This document shows positions 33,302-42,100 of a stretch of DNA of 64,000 nucleotides, piece by piece. The position numbers were made by a program, and so were the translations under genes. This stretch comes from an uncultured Draconibacterium sp. (lineage in GTDB: Bacteria; Bacteroidota; Bacteroidia; Bacteroidales; Prolixibacteraceae), in NCBI RefSeq assembly GCF_963677565.1, contig NZ_OY781981.1, positions 3,836,001 to 3,900,000 on the forward strand. Direction: 5' to 3'. Positions within the stretch are counted from its first letter, which is position 1. Each line of letters starts with the position of its first letter. The notes below the pieces were generated by a model. It saw nothing but the letters and a program-made list of their open reading frames with translations. It did not search any database and was not told the DNA's origin.

Positions 33302-34309
33302 ATGAAAACAACTAACAAAATTGATGTACATCACCATATTTTTCCAAAAGAATATGTTGAGGCGTTAAAGGAAGTAGGAATCGAAAAATCTTTTGGTGTA
33401 AAATTGCCAAAATGGACAGTGGACACTTCATTTAAAAAGATGAAAGAAAACGGAGTTCAAATTGCTATGTTGTCCATTTCAACACCGGGTGTTTACTTTC
33501 CCGACGTAAAAGTGCCTGATGATTTTCCTGAAGTTCTGGCACGATTAACCAACGAAATTATAGCAGAAACGAAAGACCGTTATCCTGATCAATTTGGTGG
33601 TTTTGCCACAATCCCTTTGTTAAATCCGGAAGCGGCTTTAACTGAATTGAACTATGCCTTAGACACTCTTCATTTAAATGGAGTTTGTTTGATGACCAAT
33701 TATTTAGGCAAATATTTAGGTGCTGAAACTTTTGAGCCATTTTTTAAAGAGTTGAATAAACGAAAAGCTGTGGTTTATATTCATCCTACTGATCCGGGAG
33801 TAGAATTCGATTCGGAATTGGGTATGCCCAATGCATTAATAGAGGCACCTTTTGATACCACACGTGCTGTAGCCAACATGATGTACAGCGGAGTGCTTGA
33901 CAGGCACCCTGATATTCGTTATATTTTATCGCACGGAGGTGGCACAATACCCTATATAGCATGGCGATTGGCAGGAATTGAGTATGGACAAAAAGATAAA
34001 AAGCCACCAATTATAAGAACTTTATACGATTTTCTGGTAAATGGCGAACCATCCAAAGGACTTCAACACCTGAAAAGAATGTATTACGATACGGCTAATG
34101 TTTCTGGTGACTATGCCATAAAAACGTTACAGGATTTTGCCGGTCCGGACCATATCGTTTTTGGAACTGATGTTTGCATTTCGAAACTGGCACCAATTGT
34201 AACTAAAAACCTACTAAAACAGGGAGACTTTAACGATGACCAATTAGAGAAAATGGCATATGCAAATTGCCTGAAATTATTTCCTGAGCTTGAAAAATAC
34301 TATAAATGA
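33302..34309 (+). CDS. Amidohydrolase (ACMSD-like metal-dependent decarboxylase/hydrolase)
   Basis: The protein (335 residues) has the metal-site pattern of amidohydrolase-2/ACMSD enzymes. DVHHHIFP gives the His-x-His pair at residues 10-12, HPTDPGV and LSHGGG give later His ligands, and GTDVC supplies the catalytic Asp. Such enzymes decarboxylate or hydrolyse aromatic acids. The open frame extends upstream to an ATG at 33173, but that ATG lies inside the terminator hairpin of the preceding gene. The ATG at 33302 has an A/G-rich stretch before it and gives the family N-terminus. It opens a seven-gene operon. Confidence 0.88.
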   Translation: MKTTNKIDVHHHIFPKEYVEALKEVGIEKSFGVKLPKWTVDTSFKKMKENGVQIAMLSISTPGVYFPDVKVPDDFPEVLARLTNEIIAETKDRYPDQFGGFATIPLLNPEAALTELNYALDTLHLNGVCLMTNYLGKYLGAETFEPFFKELNKRKAVVYIHPTDPGVEFDSELGMPNALIEAPFDTTRAVANMMYSGVLDRHPDIRYILSHGGGTIPYIAWRLAGIEYGQKDKKPPIIRTLYDFLVNGEPSKGLQHLKRMYYDTANVSGDYAIKTLQDFAGPDHIVFGTDVCISKLAPIVTKNLLKQGDFNDDQLEKMAYANCLKLFPELEKYYK

Positions 34310-34315
34310 CCAGTG

Positions 34316-34957
34316 ATGGAACAGAAAATCAAAGAAACATACTGGAGCCGGTTTTCGGAGGATTACGAAGAAAAACAGCAAAACGTAGTTGGCAAAGAGT
34401 TGCTTTCTCTCACCAGAGAAGAAATGCTGAAAGAATCTGATTTAGGAAAAATTCTGGAACTGGGTTGCGGAACCGGATTATATACCGAAATCCTTTTGAA
34501 AAATTCAAAGATTGTTGTTGCCACGGATTTCTCCGATGAGATGGTTGCCACTGCAAAGCAAAAAAGAGGAAACCTGCAAAAAGTGCAATTCAAAAGAGCC
34601 AATGCCTTGAATCTTGATTTTGAAAATGAAAGCTTTGACACGGTTTTTATGGCTAACCTGATTCACATAATTGGGAATGCAGAAAAGGTGATTCAGGAAA
34701 GTAAGCGGGTATTAAAAAGCGGTGGATGCCTGATAATAACCTCTTTTGCTATAGATGATATGAATTTCTTTAGCCGGATGGCCATAGGAATTCGCTACAT
34801 AAAAACTTTTGGGAAACCATCTGATGAAGCATTAAAAGAAAAAAACACCAAAAAAAGTGTCGAGAGTCTGCTTGTGAAGAATGGTTTTGAAATTTCCAAA
34901 AGTGTGATGTTGGGCAAGAAGTCCAAAGCATTTTATATCACATCAATAAAAAATTAG
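34316..34957 (+). CDS. SAM-dependent methyltransferase, class I
   Basis: The protein (213 residues) shows the Rossmann-type motif I ILELGCGTGLYTEILL at about 44-59 and the acidic turn ATDFS one strand later. A motif with NLIHIIGNAEKVIQESKRVLKSGG follows, typical of UbiE/Coq5-like small-molecule methyltransferases. The methyl acceptor is unknown. The GTG three bases upstream could also start translation; I chose the ATG. It follows the amidohydrolase by 6 bases. Confidence 0.88.
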   Translation: MEQKIKETYWSRFSEDYEEKQQNVVGKELLSLTREEMLKESDLGKILELGCGTGLYTEILLKNSKIVVATDFSDEMVATAKQKRGNLQKVQFKRANALNLDFENESFDTVFMANLIHIIGNAEKVIQESKRVLKSGGCLIITSFAIDDMNFFSRMAIGIRYIKTFGKPSDEALKEKNTKKSVESLLVKNGFEISKSVMLGKKSKAFYITSIKN

Positions 34958-34990
34958 AAGAATAAAAAACAACAGAAAACAACAGAAAAC

Positions 34991-35950
34991 ATGAAACTAA
35001 AAAAGAAACGAACTTTACTAATTGTAATCCTGGGATTAATAGTATTTCTAATTTTACCGCCGGCATTTAAAAACAAGCCGCAAAGGATGTTAACCGGACC
35101 GGATCTTTCAGAAATAGAATATTCCGAAATTACATTTGAGAACAAAGCAGATAGTTTAAAACTGGCAGGAATGCTGATGTTACCTGAAGGCGACGGGCCA
35201 TTTCCCGTGGTTGTTTTTATCCACGGATCAGGACCAAGTTTTAGAAACAGTGTTTGGTATTTATCGGTGGCAAAGCATTTAACAAATAATGGAATTGCCG
35301 TTGTGCTTCCCGATAAAAGAGGATGTGAAAAATCGGAAGGAGAATGGATTGGAGCTGATTTTAACCAATTAGCAAGTGATGTTTTAGCAGCTGTTGAATA
35401 TGTAAAAGGGCAGAATACTTTTGACTATTCTGAAATTGGCGTTTTGGGGATGAGCCAGGGGGGATGGATTGCCCCGGTTGCCGCAACCAAATCTGCAGAT
35501 ATTGATTTTGTGGCAACCATGTCAGGGGCAACGGTTACAACCGACGAACAATTGGTGTACGAAGAAATTAATAATATGGAACCTTATACTTATCGGTTTA
35601 TTGCAAAGGCTCTTGCTCCGCTTACTTCCAAAAGGATCAGCAAAATGCCCCATCAGAAAGCACTGGTTGGTTTTGATCCTATTCCGTATTGGCAACAAAT
35701 ACATGTTCCGGTATTTATTGGATTTGGAGGCGATGACAGAAATGTTCCTGTTGATAAATGTAAGGAGAAACTAAAAGTTAACAATCTTAATAATTTCCTT
35801 GTAAAGGTTTATCCCAAGGGTGGTCATGCCATTAGCGATCCTGTCACAAATAAGGTGAGCGCTGAATATCTTGACGATTTGGTTGCATTTATTCCGCTAC
35901 CTCTTGTAAACACAAATAAAACGTTGACTGAGCTACCGAAAAATGATTAA
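34991..35950 (+). CDS. Alpha/beta hydrolase with N-terminal membrane anchor
   Basis: This 319-residue protein starts with a basic tip and one hydrophobic helix (about 7-24) that acts as a signal anchor or uncleaved signal. The hydrolase core has HGSGPSFRN (oxyanion region) and GMSQGGW with the nucleophile Ser. The Asp is in GGDDRNVP and the His in KGGHAISD, giving a complete catalytic triad. It resembles esterase/acylpeptidase-like S9-type hydrolases. A direct 10-base repeat (ACAACAGAAA twice) lies in the leader just before the ATG. Confidence 0.85.
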   Translation: MKLKKKRTLLIVILGLIVFLILPPAFKNKPQRMLTGPDLSEIEYSEITFENKADSLKLAGMLMLPEGDGPFPVVVFIHGSGPSFRNSVWYLSVAKHLTNNGIAVVLPDKRGCEKSEGEWIGADFNQLASDVLAAVEYVKGQNTFDYSEIGVLGMSQGGWIAPVAATKSADIDFVATMSGATVTTDEQLVYEEINNMEPYTYRFIAKALAPLTSKRISKMPHQKALVGFDPIPYWQQIHVPVFIGFGGDDRNVPVDKCKEKLKVNNLNNFLVKVYPKGGHAISDPVTNKVSAEYLDDLVAFIPLPLVNTNKTLTELPKND

Positions 35951-35953
35951 ATA

Positions 35954-36784
35954 ATGACTGCAAAAATCGGACAAATTTCTCAAACCGCATTTGTAACATT
36001 GCAATGTCATGCTTTGGATGCAATCTCCAGGCATCCCATATTAAATGACAGGTATTCTTTAGACACTTTGGAGGCGTTAAAGGAGATAACGGGACTTCCG
36101 GGATTTAACTCAAACCAAATTAAAAAGAGTCTGGTCAATCACATCGCACTTCGTGCCCGGCAGTATGATTTATTTGCTAAAAGTTTTATTGAAAAACATC
36201 CTGATGCTGCGGTTGTAAATATTGGGTGTGGAATGGATAACCGGTTCAAAAGAATCGATAATGGGAAAATCCTTTTTTACGATCTGGATCTCCCTGATAT
36301 TATTAACATCAAAGAAAAAATTATTGCGCCAACTAAACGTTACAGCCAATTTTCTCAATCGGTTTTCGAATTCGACTGGATAAACGAAATAGACAGAGAA
36401 CACGTTTTTTTGATGGCAGAAGGAGTTTTCATGTATTGCGAATTGGCTGATGTGAAAGCTCTGTTTGGCGAACTTCAAAGAAAGTTTACCAATCCGGAAG
36501 TTGTTTTCGAAGTCTTTAACACGAAATGGCTTACTGGGTGGCGCGGAAAAATGATGGCCATAAAAATGAAAAAAGAGCTCAAACTTGGGGACGAAACGTT
36601 ATTCAAATTTGGGATTACCGATAGTAATGAAATTGAAACATGGGATACGAATTACAAGTATATTAAGGACTGGTCGTACCTTGATGAAGAAGAAGCCAAC
36701 ATTCCGTTTAGGAATTTTTTTAGAAATAAAGATGCTTTCAGGAAAATACAATGGACAGTTCATTATAAACTTAAAAGCAATTAA
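35954..36784 (+). CDS. Leucine carboxyl methyltransferase-family methyltransferase (TcmP-like)
   Basis: The 276-residue protein matches the LCM/TcmP family. It has VNIGCGMDNRF at about 93-103 (SAM-binding motif I) and the phrase FLMAEGVFMYC at about 155-165, typical of this family. A long N-terminal helical region includes KSLVNHIALRARQYD. In other bacteria members are tailoring O-methyltransferases of secondary metabolism (for example TcmP). It follows the hydrolase stop by 3 bases, so it is in the same operon. Confidence 0.85.
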   Translation: MTAKIGQISQTAFVTLQCHALDAISRHPILNDRYSLDTLEALKEITGLPGFNSNQIKKSLVNHIALRARQYDLFAKSFIEKHPDAAVVNIGCGMDNRFKRIDNGKILFYDLDLPDIINIKEKIIAPTKRYSQFSQSVFEFDWINEIDREHVFLMAEGVFMYCELADVKALFGELQRKFTNPEVVFEVFNTKWLTGWRGKMMAIKMKKELKLGDETLFKFGITDSNEIETWDTNYKYIKDWSYLDEEEANIPFRNFFRNKDAFRKIQWTVHYKLKSN

Positions 36785-36829
36785 TTTTAAATCTTGACTA
36801 GAAAATCATTTCATTAAATAATTCTAAGT

Positions 36830-37585
36830 ATGCCTTACTATAAATTTGAAAACGGTAAAGTTTTTTATGAAATTTTTGGAGAAGGTGAGCCACTTTTATT
36901 GATTCATGGAAATAGTGTTTCATCCCGAATGTTTCATCCCATAATAAAACAATATGCTGATAATTACAAAGTAATACTTTTTGATTTTCCGGGGCACGGT
37001 AAATCTTCCCGATTGGAGAAGTTTGAAACGGATTTCTGGTATTACAATTCAAAGGTGGCAAACGCCTTGCTGGAGGAATTAAATCTAAAAAATGTAAATG
37101 TAATTGGCACTAGCGGCGGGGCATTGGTTGGGATTAACCTGGCGCTCGAACATCCGGATAAAGTCAAATCTTTGGTAGCCGATAGTTTTGAAGGAGAAAC
37201 ATCTTTGGGAACCTTTGTAAAGACCATAAGAGAAGACAGAGAAAGAGACAAACAGATTGAAGAAGCTCAGTTTTTCTGGAAAGATATGCATGGAACGGAT
37301 TGGGAAAAAGTGGTTGATATGGACACCAATGTAAACATAGAATTTGCAAAAACCGGCAACTCTTTTTTCCATAAATCGATTTCGGAACTTGATGTGCCAA
37401 CATTGCTCACAGGAAGTTTGGAAGATGAATATTGTAATCATCTGGATAAGATTTTCGAGGGATTAAAGGACAAAAATTCAGCTCTTAAAATTCATATTTT
37501 TGAGAAAGGCAATCATCCGGCTATGTTCTCGAATCATGAAGAATTTTTCAAAATTGCAAGTGAATTTATAGCTAGAAAGATGTGA
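36830..37585 (+). CDS. Alpha/beta hydrolase
   Basis: This 251-residue cytoplasmic hydrolase has a full catalytic set: the oxyanion HGNSVSSRMFH, nucleophile Ser in GTSGGAL (about residue 95), Asp in GSLEDEYC and His in GNHPAMFSN. It has no signal peptide. It resembles small haloperoxidase/esterase-type enzymes, and the substrate is unknown. The gap before it (45 bases) is the largest inside the operon. Its stop overlaps the start of the next, damaged hydrolase by 4 bases. Confidence 0.87.
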   Translation: MPYYKFENGKVFYEIFGEGEPLLLIHGNSVSSRMFHPIIKQYADNYKVILFDFPGHGKSSRLEKFETDFWYYNSKVANALLEELNLKNVNVIGTSGGALVGINLALEHPDKVKSLVADSFEGETSLGTFVKTIREDRERDKQIEEAQFFWKDMHGTDWEKVVDMDTNVNIEFAKTGNSFFHKSISELDVPTLLTGSLEDEYCNHLDKIFEGLKDKNSALKIHIFEKGNHPAMFSNHEEFFKIASEFIARKM

Positions 37586-37938
37586 AACAGGCGAATCGCA
37601 TAATTGCATTTTTAATATTGACATTTTCGTTTTATTCAAATAGCTATGGGATGAAAAAGCAAACGGGATTTATACAAATTGAACCAAACCTGAGATTATG
37701 GGTGGAAACCTACGGTGATGACTCGAACGAAGCCGTTCTATTTATTTCAGGAGCCGGTGCTAATTCATCGTTTTGGTCGGATAAGCTTTGCAAAAACCTC
37801 GCCTACAGAAACTTTTATGTGATAAAATACGACCATTGTGATTTTGGTTATTCTTCTAAAGTAGATTGCGAAGATCCCACCTTTGATGTGATGGAACTCT
37901 CAAAAGACAACTATCTCACATACAATGTATATCACTAA
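37582..37938 (+). pseudogene. Truncated alpha/beta hydrolase remnant
   Basis: This 118-codon frame (GTG start, overlapping the previous stop) encodes a signal-peptide-like N-terminus. It then has the beginning of an alpha/beta hydrolase, RLWVETYGDDSNEAVLFISG, with the oxyanion region but no nucleophile Ser, Asp or His. Homology appears to end at about residue 105 (near 37900), where the GNAT gene begins in another frame. It looks like the front third of a hydrolase whose rest was deleted. A functional short protein is possible but unlikely. Confidence 0.6.
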
Positions 37939-38458
37939 TATAGAAACAGAACGACTGGTTATAAGAAGATTGTATAAATCTGATAGCGAACTCTGGAAGA
38001 AGTTTTTTATTAATAATCCTGGAATCGATTTTTTAGGATTGGAAGTCGATATGAGCATTGAAGATCAGTCTAAATCTTGGATAGATAAACAGTTGTCAAG
38101 ATATGCTAATAATCTTTTTGGTCATCAGGCTCTTATTGAAAAAGAAAGTGGATTACTTATTGGGCAGTGTGGATTATTAACACAGGAAATAGAAGGGAAT
38201 AAAGAAATTGAAGTAGGATATCATATCCTTCCTAAATACTGGGGAATGGGTTATGCAACTGAAGCCGCAACAAAGTTTCGAAACTTTGCTTTTGAGAATG
38301 AGCTCACAGATACACTAATATCAGTAATTGATATTAGAAATACGAAATCAATGAACGTAGCCAGAAAACTGGGAATGAAACAAGAGAAACAGCTGAAAAT
38401 TCATGGTTTAGATGTGTGGATTTACAGAATAAACAAAGAGAACTGGATATGCTTATAA
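37925..38458 (+). CDS. GNAT-family N-acetyltransferase (RimJ/RimL-like)
   Basis: The 177-residue protein starts with TERLVIRRLYKSD, the usual opening of RimJ/RimL-type acetyltransferases. It has the acetyl-CoA-binding motif A in VGYHILPKYWGMGYATEA (Q/R-x-x-G-x-G/A pattern). It could acetylate a protein N-terminus or a small molecule. The ATG lies inside the truncated hydrolase frame, which suggests that the junction arose by deletion. It is the last gene of the operon before an AT-rich gap. Confidence 0.85.
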   Translation: MYITNIETERLVIRRLYKSDSELWKKFFINNPGIDFLGLEVDMSIEDQSKSWIDKQLSRYANNLFGHQALIEKESGLLIGQCGLLTQEIEGNKEIEVGYHILPKYWGMGYATEAATKFRNFAFENELTDTLISVIDIRNTKSMNVARKLGMKQEKQLKIHGLDVWIYRINKENWICL

Positions 38459-39104
38459 ATACAATGGATTAACCCCTGAATAAAGATGAACTACTTGAAA
38501 ATAAGAAAATCCACGGATTATATCTGTAGTATTCCGTCAGGTGGAAAATTAATTAATGACTTCATAATGCTTCGTGAAGAAACCATGTTCGTTGCTTATA
38601 TTTATTAATTATTTACTGATACTGAATGATTAAAAGAGTTAATAAATGGCTATCAAGGTCAATACATTTATAAAAATAAAACATAGAATATGTATACCTG
38701 TTATTTAGAATCAATATAAATTAAATATTTTTGTAACAGTATCTATTAAATTTTTTTTGTTAAATTTTCTATTAATCTTTCAATTAGAATTTCTAAATCA
38801 TTTTTACAATTTTTAATATTAATAATACTTTTTTAAATACAATATTTAATTGTTTAATTCTATTATGAATCTTTTTCGCTTATCATAATTATTAATTAGA
38901 ATAAGTTATAATTTCTAATTTATTCTAAATAGGAAATGTAAAATTCTTTTTACCTCTTTAATCGCTTTATGTTTACCAGCAACACTTGCAAGTAAGTGTG
39001 TAACTGGTATATAATGAGTGTGTTATGTCTGCGTATTGTCTTTTTTATATTTTAGCTGCGTATTTGCAAACCTATAAGTAATCACTCAATTAAATTGTAA
39101 TGAA
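38459..39104. other. 646-base gene-free AT-rich stretch
   Basis: No gene is supported here. The sequence is strikingly AT-rich, with many TTTAAT/ATTAAA runs. It has a perfect 9-bp inverted repeat TTAGAATAA/TTATTCTAA (38896-38904 with 38920-38928) and a small ACACTT/AAGTGT repeat near 38983. It marks the border between the tailoring operon and the T9SS/EPS region. The promoter of the giant gene probably lies in its last 150 bases, but no exact TAnnTTTG was found. Confidence 0.5.
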
Positions 39105-42100
39105 ATGGAGACGCTTTATTCATGTTATTTTATGATTATTAGAAAAACTAGTCAGGAAAAGCAAAATGTCGTTGCTTTTCGATCAAGCTTTATTAAAAAA
39201 ATTTATAGCTCAATTTTTGCTATAATCTTTGTATTACTGGTAGCAAATAGTTATGCTACAGTATACTATGTAAGTGTAAATGGAAATGATGCCAATACGG
39301 GAACAAGTCCAGAGCAGGCATGGCGATCTTTGGACAAAGTAAATAGTTTTACTCCTTCTCCGGGAGATCAGATCCTGTTTGCTCGAGGCGGACAATGGCA
39401 TGGCACAGTAAATGTAAATGTATCCGGTAGTTCTGCAAATCCAATTATTATTGGAGCGTATGGATCAGGCAGTAATCCAGTTATTAGAGGTGATGAAGAG
39501 ATAACTGGTTGGACTCAATATTCTGGGAATATTTACAGGGCATATTTTACTGCAGAAATGAATCAGTTGTTTATTGGCGATAAAAAGATGAAGGCTGCCA
39601 GAACTCCAAATAGTGGGTATTATATCTCTAACTCGGTACCTACTTCAACATCATTCACAAGCTCTGATTTAGATGCAGGAATAGACTACACTGGTGCAAT
39701 ATCTGTAAATAGAACCGCAGCATGGGCATTAGATGCGAGTAATATTACATCATCATCAGGTCAAACTATTCAAATAGAATCTGCACCTTTTTGGGGACTA
39801 GATGCTAATAATGGATTCTTTCTAATGAATAAACTTGAATTTCTGGACCAAGCAGGAGAATGGTATTATGATAGTGATAATAACTATGTTTATTTATGGA
39901 CTCCGAATGGAGAATCGCCTGCAAATTATACCGTTACAGGTTCTGTTTATGATTATGGCATTTTCATAGGCACAAGTCAAAGTTACATTACAATTCGTGA
40001 TTTAAATCTACGAAACCATAAAAATACAGGAATCAGAGGTAGTTTTTGTAATTATATAACAGTTGATAATAATATAGTTGAGTTCTCTGAAGGATATGGC
40101 GTTTTTCTCTCAAATGGTAATAACACTGTTACAAATAATACCATTCGAGGAATGGATCATTCTGCAATGCGAGTGTCTGGTGCCAATTGTGTAATATCAC
40201 ATAATACGATAAGAGATATATGTTTATTTGATGAACTGGGTATTCCTGCAAGTACCAGAAATTGGTATTATGGAAATGCTATATTGACAGATCCGGGAGC
40301 TGACAATAACGTAATAAGTTATAATAATATAAAAAACATAGGCTCTTCTGCGATTAACTTTTATGGGCAAAATACCATTGTTGAATATAACCGAATTGAT
40401 GGAGTAAACTTAACGAAAGACGATGGTGCAGCAATTTATACAGATGGGGAAAACAATAACTTTAGCTCTGCTGCATCACAAGGATCTGTTATTAGATATA
40501 ATATTATTTCAAATAGTATTGGAAATATTGAAGGTCTTAATATTTCATACTCCTTAGCTCAAGGAATTTATCTCGACGAACATGCGAGTGAAATAGAAGT
40601 TCATGATAATACTGTATTTAATTGTACTACGGGAGGAATATTTTTGCATTATCATGGTAATGTTAACATTCATAGCAATATTTTATATAACAATGGCCGA
40701 CAGTTGTATACTGATGACTGGATAACTGTCTATGACGGAGCGAATAATATCATAAAAAACAATCAATTTTTTGCTCTTGAAAATGATCAATATTGTATTG
40801 CTAAGGTTAATGGTAGTTTACCTGTTACCTATGACGTACAAGATTCAAATTATTTTTATTCTGTTACGGATAATGCTGCTCTTTATGGATGGAGCTTACC
40901 TATGTCTTTTAGTGAATGGCAATCTCGCTCTGGCAAAGATTTAAAATCTGCAAATCTCTTAACAACAGTTCCAGAGTCTATTGAATCTCAACCGTTATTA
41001 TTTATAAATGATAGTTACCAACAAAAAAACATAAGTTTAGGAAGTTCAATATATGTTGACATTGATGGAAATACTGTTTCTGGCACAATTACTCTTAAGC
41101 CATTTACTTCGAAAGTTCTTATACTTACTACCTCTGTGAGTAGTAATCTAAGTCCAGAAATACTCGACCAGAGCTTTAGTATTGAGGGTAATCAAGAGAT
41201 CGGTACTTCTATCGGTCAGGTTTTTGCTTCAGATCCCGACCAGGATCAAACCTTGACTTTCAAAATCATTGGGGGAAATGATGGAAATATGTTTTATATC
41301 GATGGTCTAACAGGTGTTATCACTACAGCAACAGCAATTAATGCAACAAGTGATATGTTGGTTGATATTGTGGTTGAAGTTACTGATAATGCAACAGTTC
41401 CGTTATCAGCTTCTGCTGTGATTTCCATTACAATAGCAGGCGATAATCAAACATCTCCACCTGATTTAATAGCACCCATTATTTCATCTTTTTCTATTCC
41501 TACAACCTCAACGTCGTTAACAGTTCCTATTTTAAGTTTTGATGCAAATGATGACGGTGGTGTTACCGGTTATATATTAACCGAGTCAGCAATAAAACCA
41601 AGTTCTACTGACAATGGCTGGCTCACCACAGTTCCTTCATCATATACATTTACTCAGGAAGGAAACAAAACCCTTTATGCGTGGGCTAAAGATGCGACAG
41701 GCAATATTTCTTCTTCCCAAAGTTCTTCTGTAATCATTACCTTGCCGGATATGTCATCTACATCCTCTGAATACCTATTTGAAGAGGGGGCAGGAGTTAC
41801 AGTTATTGACAGCAAAGGATCAAATGATGGAACAATTATAAATGAAGAAATAAGAGTTGAAGGAGTAATTGGAGAAGGATTGCAATTTACTGGTTCGGGG
41901 TATGTAAACCTGGGACAGTGTTTTGGATCTAATGTTCAAGGTGAAGTTACATTAAGTGCATGGATTAAACCTTCTATATCAGAAGCAGTTCAGGGAATAA
42001 TAATGCATGGCGCCCCGAATATTGATTCATATGCATTGTATATTTATTATCCAACCAGAAATATAGGTTTTAAAACCTCTGGAACTACATCAGATTATCT

